Positions 1 to 13,399 of a DNA stretch of 64,000 nt are shown piece by piece. Every line of letters starts with the position of its first letter. Positions within the stretch are counted from its first letter, which is position 1. This stretch comes from Cristatella mucedo. Lineage: Eukaryota; Bryozoa; Phylactolaemata; Cristatellidae. The stretch covers positions 2,334,501 to 2,398,500 of the forward strand of contig WPIO01000033.1 in the NCBI GenBank assembly GCA_009760855.2. The letters run 5' to 3'. The notes under the pieces were generated by a model, which worked only from the letters and a program-made list of their open reading frames with translations, was not told where the DNA came from and made no database searches. A program made the position numbers and the translations under genes.

Positions 1-2106
1 TGTTCCAGGCTGTAGACTAAAAATATCTTCCTTTGGCAGTAGTCCATTAGGTAATGGCATACTATGCAAAAGAAAATGATGATTTTAGGTGTTCACCTCA
101 ATTCGATTGTGCGATGTGGGTATTCTTTGCGATGACAGCGTTTGTTCGCAAGTAGAGAAGATTTTGTTTCTTTAGCACCGGTGCCTTAGTGAGAAGGCAT
201 TTAGAGAAATTTGGAGCAGTGACATTGAGAGCCATATTGAGTTCCGCAGATATGCTACAGTCAGTTGATTGATTGATCGGCAAGCGCTATGGTTAGGTAA
301 GCGAAAGCCTGAGGGATGGTTCCCCAGTAGGGCGGTGGCGAGTCTGCAGGTGCATCCCAGGTTCAGTTTCCGCGATGATTTGCCTCCGAGAAATGGTTAT
401 TTTTGGTCTGATTGACGTATTGGCAACGCCGCTATTCAAAATGATGGCGAAAAAGTAAAGTACAGGCGAAGTACCGACACAGTCTTTCATATCCGACACT
501 TAGCTCGTGAGGACCTGGCTACATAGTTTCTGCCTAGCAATAAAAGAAGTAGACAAACATCTATTCCCCATACTTATTTAGTGTAGATCGATTGCTGGTG
601 AGACATCTTTAACGCGCATCAGCCTCCTTTCTTCATAGCGTTTCCGTGGCACAAAGCCTTGGCTTGAGTCGGAAAAGACGTTCGCTGATGACCCTTCAGC
701 GCTCCAGTTCGGTCACCTTCGGTGGAGGCCAGTACCTTACTAGAAGCACCTGATGTCGTAGTTCATAGGAAGCTTACTCTTTCAAGTCAGTTCTATCGAC
801 TTCTAAATGAGCAAGATCATCTGGCTCTAGCTGTTGCAGCCCGCCTACTGATCTTGATATTCAGCAACGTCATTCCTGCTCGCTCTAGCCCAGCTCTGTA
901 CTTCAAAGGTCACACAGGATATATATTTTTAATGAGCCGAAAATACCCTGAATAGGTGCTCCTGACGACTGCTTCCTACCGACGATTGAATTTTAATCAG
1001 AAAATATTGCGAGCAAAATAATTTATTCCAGCAATAATAAACTCCTCAGGTAAAATACTAAAAGTACCGCAAATGCAAGTCCTCCGGGCCAGCTACTCTG
1101 TTGTTTCAAGTAAATCTGTAGCATTTGAAAAGAACGCCTGTTCTCGGCCTCAGAAGAAACTGTGAGCACATCAATCTAAGCTAGGACGTCATATTAACAA
1201 TAGCGATCGAATAAAATCCGATAAAGATCAAGATTAAGACCCCTGGCAAAACTCTTGCCACCAGGCTGAATACGTGTATGTGTGGCCTAAAATTCTTCGA
1301 AGAGATGAAGACTAAGCGGTTACTGTGCGGGAGAGTTGAATATAGTTTACTCCTTTTGGTGTCCAGGTGACAGCCACGAGCAAACGCGATCATAGCAACA
1401 TTGAGAATAGTAGCGGACTGAGGACACTTAAGACGATAAGATGCAGACCGGCGGCCCTTAAAGATGTCGGTAGAGATAAAGTACCCGAGTCAGCTGCAGG
1501 ACAAAATACAGCAAGCTGGTCTAGGGGCCAGCCGAGTAAACGTCTCTGTCGCCGAAAATAACGAAGCGATATAAGGACGAATCTAATTTATTGTCCGGAG
1601 AGGGTAGGATTAGTTCCCTGCAAGGCCCGATTGACTTCATCTTCAAAGCAATACCATCGGAAAGGGGTCGAGCAGTAGACGAGCTGAAGTGCTCTGGGTA
1701 TTAGCGTAAGTCTACTAGCTGAAGCATATCCCTTTTCGATTACGGGTCCTCCGATGGCGCCCGGCTGGTTGCTCGTTGCTAGCTGGCGATACTCACTGAC
1801 ATGTACTTTACTTAATGATACCTATAGTCTCAGCAGAAAGCACTGTACTTTCCAACTAGTGATTCCTTGATAGGCAGGCGACAGTTATCTGACAACGCGT
1901 TCTGCTTCTTGATGAAACCATGTCGCAAGCCACGCCTGCGGCGTGGTCTCCATCATTTTAAAATGCACGAAACGACTTATACACCGTGTAAACTCGAACA
2001 AAAAGCCAAGGATTTGCACAGACTTCCACTTACAGACCTAACTTCCCAGAGTGCTACGCAATCTCGGCGACGACACTGGCTGCTGTAACTCTCTACTTTG
2101 ATGACC
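1..2106. other. No recognisable feature
   Basis: No exon with family motifs, no SINE or LINE block, no array. Short open frames (under 80 codons) look random. It may hold old unrecognised repeats. Confidence 0.4.
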
Positions 2107-2320
2107 TTTCGCCTGTGCAATTAAACGCTCATAGTTGGAGGAAAACTCTGCAGCTGCGCTTGTCTATCGTGAGCTTCTCAGCTGCAACATCGTACAGACG
2201 CTCGCGGACCTGCGATACCTCCCCAGCATGCAGCGGCGCGCAGCATCGAATGCAAAATTCTGCCGCTCGCTTTTAGGTCGCCCCGTCTCTCTTGCTTACT
2301 GCTCGCCGCTGCTCGCTCGC
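2107..2320 (+). mobile_element. LINE family A remnant
   Basis: Diverged sense copy of the post-reverse-transcriptase region: aaaactctgcagctgcgctt, gtctatcgtgagcttctcag and tctgccgctcgcttttaggt follow the same blocks in the copies at 7840 and 13490. CpG-rich and frame-broken. Confidence 0.7.
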
Positions 2321-2757
2321 CGCAAACCGGACTCGTTCGTTCGGCTGCAGCTGCTAGCCGCGGCAGCCATGGCTGCCCAATGCCGGCGGCGGCGGCCTGG
2401 CGGCAGCCAACGCGCCTGCCATCTTGGTGCTGTCACTTGACCGGCCATGTAGGCGCCAGCTGTGACAAGGATGAGGGTGTTGCCCCATAGTCAGTCTTCG
2501 CGCTGCACCGCCTGCTCGTCTGACATCGGACGAACCTCGAATCCTCTGGAGTGTACGCCGTTAGCGCCTATTCTCAAATAGCTCGAAGCTCACTAGCGAT
2601 GGACTTCACGAAATCTCGCGACTTAATTAAGGCATTTGTACCGTAGCTAAAACCCACATGTTTCTTACAGCGTTTGCTCCACTCGTCTGGGCTGTCCTTT
2701 TGGGGCCTATGCGTGGTGAAACGGTGCACGCCATCACTTAGCGATTGGCGTGCTTCC

Positions 2758-2832
2758 TTTTCAGCACATTAAAGTCCGTAGAAAGAGATTTAGTTCCCAT
2801 AAGCCGCAGTAATCATTATTATTATTACTATA
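2758..2832 (+). mobile_element. LINE family A, solo 3' tail
   Basis: Only the last about 75 bases of a LINE A: ttcagcacattaaagtccgt, then agaaagagatttagttccca, then an ATT microsatellite end. Extreme 5' truncation. Confidence 0.65.
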
Positions 2833-4711
2833 GTTTGCTTGCCCTGAATACTAATCGTTTACTGTTAATATACTATATAATCTAGCCGCTTCAGTTTGAT
2901 GTATAAAACGTAACGCCCTCGATAAAATCGCCAGTAGAGCATGCGTGGAGCAAACACTTCAGTCCATCTCACATTCGGGTCTACAGTCCTCGGCATTATT
3001 AGAGTGACTATAATCTTTACAGATATATCAATCAATAAATGCTTGTAGCTACCACATGCTCATGAAGAATGTTTATGCAAGCATTAATCCTGTCGCGAAC
3101 GCGGTCAGAGCGGTCAAGAGTGAACTAAGTAACGAGATGTCATTCGTTTTAAAATGCACCACAAGTTTTCAGGATAGTGGTAAGATTTTACTACTGTTAC
3201 TAGTCGGCACAATTCATGGATATCTCAACAAGCGAAATATCATCTTCGTTTGTTAAAAAGTGAAGGTTACCTGATTAAACAGCCTCATTTATTTAGAGGC
3301 CGATGAGCCTTAGCAGCGCCCACCTCGCATGCGGTGGGCAAGAAAGGGTGACCTGCAGCTGAACTTTAACTTACGATCTGGAACGTGAAGTGGGTATACA
3401 TGATGCGAATCCTAAGAATTTCCCCGCACTCTTTTTTGTGTGTGTCCCCTTTCACCAACCTGACCTCAGTATCCGTTTCATCATGAACTGCTGGATAAGC
3501 AGCATTGCATTTGGCCGTTGCAACGGTTTTAGCCTCGTAGTTTTTTATGTGTTTTCCTAAATTGTTTTCGTCTTGGTCAAGCATCCAAGCCCTATAATTA
3601 ATCTTGTGAATTTATTTAAAGCACCTAATCTTTTGGGTATACAATAATCAGTATTATATTAGTGACATGAACCTGTGCTTGCTTGTTATAGGTGATGCAG
3701 TCGGGCACTCTGGTTGGATGTCCATTGACAGCATAAAACCCTGGTCCCAGAAGGACTGGAAACTAAAATTTTAGGATAGGCCATTACAGAAGGTCACCGA
3801 TAAGGCTTGCCCGATGGACGAATCCAGGTTTATGGAATTCACAGATGCGTGAGCGAACGCATAGTAGAGTTCGCCATTTTTATGGTCTACGAATCGCGTC
3901 TGCGTTCCGCGTAGTAATAGCATTCTACTATTATAAAGTGGTAATGCAAGCTAGAGAGTCCATTTCAGCATTATCTCTGGAGTGACGACAGGAATACTCG
4001 TGTCACTTGCCCACATTAGTACGATTACGCAGCGATAAGGCTCAACCGGCAATTATGAATATGCATGCGTACGTGGTCCCTTGAACGAAAGTCGTTGCTG
4101 AATCGTTAGTAGGCGGTGAGCAGTGAGTAGAGCTTGCGCAGTTTTGCAGGTATAAATGCTAATCATAAACTAAAAACTTAACTTGAAAGTGAAAATTGAA
4201 TTTAAAATTAATATAATTTTAATCTTTAGGTACGCCCATACGCCCAGTAATTTGAAGTATTGGCAGATTCTCTATCCGGCGCTGACCGACGAGAAGAAAC
4301 ACACGAACATAGATAAGAATGCTCAAAATTATATTCATTAGAAAAAGTTCAACAGTGAAAAATCACCAAAAGCGAGAAAGTGCTGTAACGTTGAAGTGCC
4401 ATAACAGCGAACTTATGACGACATTAGTGATTACATTAGTGATTCCCAGCGGTTCCTGAATAACAGCCTATAGGAGCCGGATGGTACGTAGCAGTTGGTC
4501 AGTAGTCCTCTGGGCTTCGAACGAGAGTTTTTGTACGCTACCGCTGGTGCTGGGCACCGGCCGCCGGCTGTGGATGTCGAACAGACTGCTCTTTGCTATG
4601 GATATGGACTTGCTAGAGGTATGGGCACTCTTCATCGCAGTGCTCCATTACCGTCGGCATATCGGCGTGCGTCGCTAATGTACCTCCATCTGTGACTCTT
4701 CGCAAGGAATA
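2833..4711. other. Mostly unrecognised sequence
   Basis: Apart from the SINE1 scrap near 3272, nothing is supported. Open frames around 3366-3584 and 4481-4695 lack motifs and splice context. Confidence 0.4.
3272..3345 (-). mobile_element. SINE1 3' fragment
   Basis: Short antisense remnant: gattaaacagcctcatttat plus gatgagccttagcagcgccc, matching only the 3' third of SINE1. No promoter boxes remain. Confidence 0.5.
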
Positions 4712-4862
4712 AGAGAGTGTTACGCAGGAGAGTTTTCTCTAGCGCACTTAAAAGTTTAAACGGCTTTCGGTTCGCACGCGGTAGTCATCAGACTTCATTT
4801 TAAGCAGCAAAGAGAAAGTGAAAAGTATCGCTGGCTGAGTCAGGAGTGCGGACAAGGAAGCA
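4712..4862 (-). mobile_element. LINE family B, 3' fragment
   Basis: Antisense fragment: gagtgttacgcaggagagtt and cggctttcggttcgcacgcg match the start of the better copy at 23915, which reads the same blocks. Confidence 0.8.
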
Positions 4863-5823
4863 TTGATGCAGCACCTACGACTAGGTATAATTTAAAATTC
4901 TTTATATTTTCATTATTTATATTTATTATTTAGGTATCAGGCTTCTGCGTCTGGTGACTGACACAAGTACACTTAGTTAGCGCTAAATAACTCAATAAGT
5001 TAAACAACCATCTTCCGAGTAAGCTAAGTGGCTGACCCCATCCAGGCAAACTGGCAGTACCAGAAAACTGTCTCGAAATGATCTTGTATGGTAATCTGTG
5101 GCCAACAGTGCTTTATTTTTAAATTCTGATGACTTCTGTACCGGATCCAACGCCATCTATTGTGCATTCCAATAATTATTAAAAAGCAGAACAGACCCCT
5201 TCAAAGGTTTAATAAGGACGCATGATTTGGTTGCACATGCCAAGTGAGAAAGTATTAGAAACAGCTAAAAATTTAAAAATTCAGAAGTATTAAAGAAATG
5301 AAAATAATTCAGTGGAGAGAAAAAACCGGATAGAGTGGCAAGCATAAGAGTAAGTACCGTTTGCGAATAAATGTCTAGTTCCAGGCGTAATACGCTCTTC
5401 AATTTTTATTGCTCTATTTATTCTTTTTTTTTTCAAGTCGCTGCGCCTTCCGAGTTAAGTAAGCACGATAGACACAATGGAAGCATTATTCATGAAGAAG
5501 TATTAAATAGCCCAATTTTAGTTTAACCAATCAATCTTATGGATCGATAACGTTGCTTTTGCTATACTAAGTTGCTTTAAAGGACAATGATTTAAAAGGA
5601 AGTATGAAGTATTACGGGCCTTCACTAAGTTACTGTGTACCTAAACCAATTTGTGTAGAGCCAAACAATATTAAAGCTGCATGAAGATTAGGCTGAAAAT
5701 TCTGAAGTGAAGTTTTAGTTCCGATTACACGTGAGACTGTCCAGGTTAGATATGGAGAGTTGCATGTCCAACAATTGGATGGTTGGGTAAGATGAGATTG
5801 GAGAAAAACAACTAACTTGGCAA

Positions 5824-5894
5824 ATAATAACAATAATAATACACGATAAAGCACTATCAGAGAATTCAATCTCTTTCTAGGCACTTTGCATTTA
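5824..5894 (-). mobile_element. LINE family A, solo 3' tail (outer of a tandem pair)
   Basis: Antisense tail with an ATA/ATT run, cacgataaagcactatcaga, gaattcaatctctttctagg. It stops at the ATA run of a second tail in the same orientation. Confidence 0.82.
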
Positions 5895-6236
5895 ATAATA
5901 ATAATAATATTAATAGTGCACTTGATCAAGCGCCCTCAGAGAACTTAATCTCTTTCTAGGCGCTTCACATTTGCTCGAAAGGGAAACGCGATTGAATAGT
6001 GAGTAATATCATGCTTGATAAACAACATGAATTATCTGGTTAAGAGTGACATGCACAGGGTCAGCATACAAGTTTGCTTAGTGGCAGCATGCACAGTGTC
6101 AGCACGCATAAGCACATCAAGGACGAACCATAGGGACCCACTAAATGCTTTCCTAAATAGGTGCGTTTTTAAGTTCTTTTTAAATGTGGTCAAGTCAGGG
6201 GAAGCTGTGACGCAAGTCGGGAAAAATGCTTCGAAG
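5895..6236 (-). mobile_element. LINE family A, 3' end
   Basis: Antisense copy with tail plus the C-terminal codons of the LINE protein (reverse frame [20 protein letters not shown]) and the family's GTGCATGTCACTC-type 3' untranslated block. Shares the ATA microsatellite junction with the preceding tail. Confidence 0.88.
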
Positions 6237-6389
6237 TAATCCCTTTCAAAAATTGGAGCACAATCAGTAAGCAACAGCGATGAAATTTATTGCTTAAGAA
6301 CGACTCAGCCGCTTAGCAAGTAACCATAAAGCAGTGAGCGATTACAAGAAAATCTTATGCGGACTGCATCGGATGCTGGCGTCTGCTCT

Positions 6390-6475
6390 TTCTCTCTCTC
6401 CACCTCTCTCGCTTTCTATTTCTCACTCTCTCTTTCTCTTTCTTCCTCCACTATCTCTCTCTTTTTCTGGAAGTT
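6390..6475. repeat. CT-rich imperfect repeat
   Basis: Pyrimidine-rich tract built from TCTCTCT and TTTCTC words, decayed compared with the pure CT array at 19605. Confidence 0.8.
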
Positions 6476-6674
6476 TGACGGGCTACGAAGGTGGTGGATT
6501 ATATTTTTCTGCTCTTGCTGGTCATTGGTATCTTCAGAAATAGTGAACGCCTAAAAAGAAATCATTGTCAGTGAGCAAACTATATTAGTAACGCTTAAAA
6601 GGACACAAGCATTATTCACATTCCACCGATTGCATGGACCCTTTGCTGGAATAGTGGTTTTGTGGAAAATTCGG

Positions 6675-6754
6675 TCAAATCTCTAGAAAGACATTTAGTT
6701 CTCTGAAGGCACTATAACAAGTGTACTATTGTTATTATTATTATCATTATTATA
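6675..6754 (+). mobile_element. LINE family A, solo 3' tail
   Basis: Sense tail only: ctctagaaagacatttagtt, ctctgaaggcactataacaa, then a TTA-type microsatellite. No coding part retained. Confidence 0.75.
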
Positions 6755-6879
6755 GGAATTGCATATGTAGGGATACTAGATATAGGAAAATATGCTTTTT
6801 TGTCGTTAAATACACTTGGGGCTTGTACTTGTATGCAATGCAAAAACTACTGGCTATTACAAAAAGTGTATTAACAACA

Positions 6880-8220
6880 ACTTCAAAAAAGCAATACTAG
6901 ACCAAGAGAACTTGAGCAGCTTCCGTCCTGCCTCCCTTCTAACCTTCCATCAAAGACACTGGGACGAGTCGCGGCAAACCAGCTGAACTCATGTATTGAA
7001 ACTTCAAGCCTTGCTAGTAAATTCCAGTTTGGTTTTAGTGCTAATCACTCCATAGAGTCAGCATTTTTTAGGGTCTATAACGGCTTACGTAGGAATGCAG
7101 AATTTGGTAGAGTATCTCTGCTTGTTTTGCTCGATCTATTGGGGTAGCTTCTGATACTATTGATCACCAAGTCCTTGAGCGCCTCTCATCTTGGGCATCA
7201 CTGGCACTTCATTGCAATGGTCCAGGTCCTATCTCAGTGGGAGACTCCAGATTATTCATGTCATTGGAAAAAGATCATTTGAGGAACCTCTGAAACATGG
7301 GATGCCGCAGGGCTCCGTGCTTGGTACTGTTCTTTGTATGTTTCATACTCTTCCTCTAGCCGATGTGATTGCCAGGCACAATCTAGGCTTTCACTTCTAT
7401 GCAGATGACACTCAGTTGTACCTCTGCTTTGATCTCTCCCAGCCCTAAAACACGTCAAAGTCTCCCAACTCCCTCGCTGCATGTATTTATGACATCCACA
7501 CTTGGATGGCAGCTAACTTTCTTAAATTAAATGAGGATAAAACTAACTAGGTATGGGCAAACCAAGTGTGATCCAGAAATTGGACAGGTCAACGCTCACA
7601 ATCGGTTCTGCCGGCACATGTCCTGTCGAATCTGTACGAAATCTAGGCGCCCAGTGCCAAAGTGATCTTTCATTAGACGACTACATCAGCTTCACAGTAA
7701 AGTCTGCCCACTTTCGGCTGCATAGCATTGCTAAAACTCAGGCTTGTTTAGAAAGTGATACCACTTCTTAATCATTCCATGAGTTTATGACATCCCGTCT
7801 TGATTTCTGTAACTCGCTGGGGCAATCAGGTTCTTACAGTTGGTGCAAAACTCTGCAGATAGGCTTGTCTGTCGTGAGTGTCGCAGTTGCCACATCACAC
7901 CACTTCTCTCCAAGTTGCACTGGCTCCCAGTCAAGCAACGCATGAACTTCAAAGTTTTGTCGCTCACTTTTAGGTCTCACATTCTTTGGCTCCAGCCTAC
8001 CTATCAGATCTATTTCCCCACCATGCTAAGCACAGTACCACTCGCTTTTCGGAATCTAATCGTTTACCTATACCTCGTACGAACTTCAAATCCTTTGGAG
8101 ACCGTGCCTTTGGTCCGTTTGCCTCCAAAGCCTGGAATTAACTTCCGACTTGCATCTCGCATCCCTGAATTGACGACATTTCAAAACGCATCTGTTTATC
8201 ATAGCATTTAGTGGGTGATT
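6880..8220 (+). mobile_element. LINE family A (CR1/L2-like), RT and downstream region
   Basis: This sense copy covers about 1.3 kb of a non-LTR retrotransposon ORF2. Visible in broken frames are the B-type block H-G-M-P-Q-G-S-V-L-G (about 7296), the catalytic [15 protein letters not shown] motif (about 7390-7435), and downstream codons like those of better copies ([39 protein letters not shown]). Stops and frameshifts make it inactive, and the 3' untranslated tail is missing. Family membership (CR1/L2-like clade) follows from the general pattern of these blocks. Confidence 0.9.
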
Positions 8221-8275
8221 CTATATAAATTTTATTTTTCCATAAATAATCACCCAAGTTTTTTCTTCATAAAGA

Positions 8276-8322
8276 TACAGCACGCATAAGCACATCAAGG
8301 ACGAACCACAGGGACCCTAATA
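8276..8322 (-). mobile_element. LINE family A fragment
   Basis: Forty-seven bases of antisense LINE A (cagcacgcataagcacatca, aggacgaaccacagggaccc) next to the end of the sense copy at 6880. The opposite orientation means a separate insertion or an inversion. Confidence 0.7.
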
Positions 8323-8839
8323 TGAATGGCAGATATTTTTTCGAATTGGCAAAGTTTGGTTTAGCCCGTAACTGTCGTCAAAGACGCAATTTGCTCTAGT
8401 CTTTTTTCTGCTTTTCTTAACTTGATTTAGATCATGCCTATGAACAGTTCAATATGATTTGGCAGCGGCTAGTAGTTGACTTTGTCCGAGGAAGCTAAAG
8501 GGCTGACATGAAAATATCGCAAATCTTAATAGTTTGCCTGCTAAAACTATGCATCGTTTGTGCAAATGCACGATTAACAAAATACTACAACATAAGTCGT
8601 CTGAAAACAAAGAATTAACCTGAAACGGATATTATATAAAGAAGAGAATCAGTTCAGATATTGAAAGCTTTGTCGCATTAAAACAGCCGGCCTAATTTTC
8701 TTTGTTTGTCTTAACTTGGTATATTTGTCTATCTACCTAAAAGCAACGCAAGAGAGCAGTTAAAAGTTTTTACACATTTATTTCAAGCAAAGCTCCATTG
8801 GGAGCGAAGAGAGAGGAAGTGATAAGTGAAAAAAAGGAA

Positions 8840-9560
<721 letters not shown>

Positions 9561-9699
9561 GATAAATAAAGACTAGCTGAGCATCACCACCGCTTGCAGC
9601 GGCGATGACAAATCATCCACCGCAGGATTCGAACCCATAACCTCGGGACCGAGGTCGTGAGAAGCAACCGCCTTATCCAGTGTGCCATCACGGTTCACC
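9561..9699 (-). mobile_element. SINE1, tRNA-derived
   Basis: Antisense copy. It contains the reverse of the box B-like motif (ggattcgaaccc), the CGGGACCGAGGTCGTG segment and the reversed 5' head ending cagtgtgccatcacgg. It closely resembles the sense copy at 57811. Confidence 0.85.
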
Positions 9700-9965
9700 A
9701 ACAATAAGTTACACCTTAGGCTTCCCCAAAATACGAAACCGTGGTCACCCCTTTGAGCTACGAGCCGCGTCGGTTTAGCACGCTACGTGCCTTTAATTCC
9801 CTAGCCTCTGGGTCTTGGGCCAGGAGTAGGGTACCAGCACTTCACGACCAAGATCATGGATTCGAGACCTGAACTGTCAATCATTTAATGCCCACTATAA
9901 ATCAAGATTATAGTCGCTAAAGCCATACTATCGAATGGGTCATTCAACCAGCTGACATTTTCTTT

Positions 9966-10131
9966 GCCACCGTCTCAGAGGAGGGGTCACGTGCTCTACT
10001 TCCCGGCCTAGGCCATGGGTTCGAATCCCCTAGCGGGTCATCCTTTATTGCTCATTGCAAGCTGAGGTGGGTGATAGCGAAGCTCTTCTACAGCTGCCAA
10101 AATGAGGCCGTTGAGTAATCCAACCTTAAGT
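9966..10131 (+). mobile_element. SINE1-related, tRNA-derived, diverged
   Basis: Sense copy with box B-like gggttcgaatccc, the following gcgggtcatcctttattg, and the gaagctcttctacagctg / atgaggccgttgagtaatc tail region. Box A is degraded. Confidence 0.7.
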
Positions 10132-11085
10132 ATTTAACTGCTTCGAGTAGTTACATACATAGCAAAACTCAACTACTATTCGAAATTGGTTAGAACCAAC
10201 GATTTATGGCTTTAGGCTTGATCGAGAATTTTACTTAGGAAGTGAATTCACGTGCCTGGACAAGAAGGTAGTCGTCGTTATCAGCAGGTAGCCTTATACT
10301 GGTGGTACTTATACAAGGTTTGATAGGTAATAGTAAAACATAATGTAAACTCCATCGATTTTTTATCACAATTATTGACCTGAATGGATGCACGAATTAA
10401 GTTACTAAAACCTCCACGTGTGCACCACCAATCAGTTGCAGCTAATTTTTTTCTGATTTACCGCAGTTTAGATTATCTAAGCAGGCTAATTCTGTGCTCC
10501 CGATCTTTGTAGATTTCTTATTCCCCTTTGTTCTTCTATATTGGTTACAGGGTGAAGTCGTCGTTGAATGACTCCTACCCGTAACCTTGTGTAACCAGTA
10601 TAAGTCAAACGAAGGCCAATCCTGACAGGATATATAACCGTGAGTGAAATCAATCCCTGGTAACCACAAGATAGCACGAGCAAGTTTATATTAATTAGTG
10701 CTTGTTGCCGAGTGCTTAAAGTGTCCCCGGATAGGATTTCCCAGTGTGTCATTTCTGGTTGCTTTTGCACAGTGCCGCAGCGGCACCAAATGAGGATTAA
10801 GTTTTCCACAATCCTCCAAGTGATTCTCGTTAATTAATAATTACCGTGGCTTCCATTCTAATGACCTATTATTATGTTGGAAATTTATTGAGGATATTGT
10901 AAGCGCTATCGCGAACAGATAATCACTATTCAATTACCCGAATCGCGGCTTAAGTAAGAACGCCTGATCTTCGAGGCATCTAGCACCAAATGCGAATGGC
11001 AAAGAAAATATGGCTTGTTTTGGGCTTTTTTAAAGCTTTGGAAACAAGAAAATAGGTGTGGCATTGTAATATCAGGTAGACCATG
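10132..11085. other. No recognisable feature
   Basis: Sequence between two SINE1 copies. Overlapping minus-strand frames at 10442-10809 show no conserved motif. Confidence 0.4.
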
Positions 11086-11255
11086 CGCTGTGATAACCCA
11101 GGAGGTAAGGTTCTCGCTCTTTATGGCCGAGGTCATGGATTCGAATCTTGCAGTGGAAAATCACTTATAGCCAACAGCATGCGGTGGCAAAAGCAGTTCA
11201 GGTTATTCAGCTTCTTCACAAATGAAGCTTGTTAAATCAGCTAATGTTTTTTGTC
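11086..11255 (+). mobile_element. SINE1, tRNA-derived, diverged
   Basis: Sense copy. Head cccaggaggtaaggttctcg, box B-like atggattcgaatcttg, then a diverged body ending gaagcttgttaaatcagcta. The ending matches the 3' end of the other SINE1 copies. Confidence 0.75.
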
Positions 11256-11487
11256 CACCAACTCAAGGTTAATGTTGATCCCCCTAAAATTATATGGTTA
11301 GGACTTGGCACGCCCCAGCCTGGTGAGTCTATTGTGTCAGAGGTTGACTGCAAACAATATTCTCCATTATTTTTGATTTTATCTTTATTCATGAACTAAA
11401 AAATTCAAAATCAATCGCAGCATAGTTGGAACGGACATTTGGCAAACAAATTCAGACAATCCATCTTTTCCAATTTGCTGCTTTTGT

Positions 11488-11682
11488 AAAATAAATAAAT
11501 AATAAATAAATCCTAGCTGATTAAACAAGCTCTTCTTTGCATAGCAACAGAAGACCCTTTACGGCTATTACCACCGCTTGTAGTGGCAATAAAGAATCGC
11601 CCACCACACCAATCGAACCCACGACCTCGGGGCCCGAGGTCGTGAAAGCAACCACCTTACCTAGTGTGCCATCACGGCACAA
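11488..11682 (-). mobile_element. SINE1, tRNA-derived, full length
   Basis: Antisense copy of about 195 bp. It begins with an AATA-type 3' tail (aaataaataaataataaat), then cctagctgattaaacaagc, the body, the box B complement and the head complement ending tagtgtgccatcacggca. It is the best-preserved antisense partner of the copy at 57811. Confidence 0.9.
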
Positions 11683-13399
11683 TGCAATGACCAATTATTG
11701 ACATTAATAACTGATTATTAAATCGTAGAAATCATTCGATTGGTAGCATTAAATTATTGCCAGCTGCATTGGAACGAGAATTCTTACCCAATAAAGCCTA
11801 CAGAAATTACTTGGTAGCCGCTGCTGTGGGCCATGAAACAGCTAAATAGGCGGATAGGTGCCAACTTATACACTCAAGGAGATACTAGCCAGCTTGAGAG
11901 GGAAGAATTAAAATAGACTAAACTAAATCTGCCTTGAAAAGTGGAATTTCGATTAAACAGACAGTGAAAATTTCAGATTAGTTACTTTAGCTTATTTCGA
12001 CTAGGCATGGAAGCCAACCGGATCTGCAGGGTCGAATTTAGTCGTTCAGTGCAATAATGTTCCCAGGTCTTAAAACACACTGAAAATATTGGCATTGTCG
12101 TGATACAAATTTAAATAATTTAAAGCGAGCGATGAGTTCAAGCGCTTTAATGATAATGGCCTCTCTTTTGTTCTGCCAAGTCCGGCGACCACGTAACAGC
12201 TAAGAGTTTCTTTAATCCGAAGGCACTTTTTGAGTGTCAGACAATTCTAGCCTTCGCCCAGACGACCCGAAGAAGCCGCACACCATTATGTGTGTATTGA
12301 CTGTGTATTTACAGTGTTTACGTATACTGAAACATTTGAATACCAAAGTGGTTTTTATAAAATGACATTTATTAGTGTTTGTATTTAGTGTAATTATAGT
12401 TTAGTATATAGTAATTTAGTCTATTTACTGTATTAGTATTTGAGATAAATAGGTCAGGATTACAAAAATTGGCACCCGGATAGGCTACAAACTTTTTTTA
12501 GACTGCATGCAAGCCCCAGTTCCTGATATAGTCAGTCAGTCCAAATTAGGACTTCAAAATAGAAAGTGATTTGTAAACAATGGATGGTGCTGCACATAGC
12601 CACTCTATGTGACATTCGAATAAACTGTTATACGCTAAGGTTATGGACTTGTGACATGGGCGTTCTTGAGTGATGCGGTACTCGTCCATCGTCGGCAGGT
12701 ATCGAGGCAGGTATCGTCGGCAGGTATCGAGGCAGGTATCGAAGCAGCATCTGCGACATGCTTGCCGCGCTTCAGTACTCGAGCTCCTCCAGTATTTTTC
12801 ACGCGTATGTCAGAGACTGGAAACTTTACCGAGCGCTGTGCTCGTGGCAAAGCACTTTAGTGCAGAAGCCTCTACAGCCTTTTTCAAACTACACTATGTG
12901 GACCTTCTGGGGCTCTACTCACATATTGGTACCCACATCGTGAAAGCACCTCTCGATGGCATTGCTTACAAGAAACATGAGCGCATTCGCACAAACAATC
13001 AATCCAGTTAACGCCCGCTAAGTAGCATTATTTTATTACTTTTTGAACAGAAGACACATTGCTTAACGATGAAGAAAGTGGGCGCTGAACGAATGCAAGT
13101 ACGGCTGGCCACCAGTGCCTTATACCGAGCAGTTGCAGAAGCCACGTTAGATTCTTGGCCAGGATGGCCTGTGGTCGCATGCGAACCCATAAGCTAACTA
13201 CGCCGGTGGAAATCTTCTGGCCGCTTGGGCAGCTCGCTGCACTAGCTGCTCAGGTAAGGCATGCTTTGAGCATGCTAGCACGATGCAGAGCCATGCGCCG
13301 ATAACTCGATGACTTAATCCTCCGCTGCTGTCTTCCGCCGCCGCCCGAAGTCTATTCACGCTCACTGACTCCAATTCTCGCTCGCCTAGTCCTAGCGGC
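11683..13399. other. Unrecognised except a tandem duplication
   Basis: AT-rich to 12640, then more balanced with the 25-bp duplication. Several overlapping short frames around 12640-13010 come from that repeated, stop-poor sequence. Confidence 0.4.
12691..12740. repeat. 25-bp exact tandem duplication
   Basis: Two identical 25-bp units (12691-12715 and 12716-12740), each built from a repeated GGCAGGTATCG word, so there is a shorter ancestral repeat inside the unit. Confidence 0.93.
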
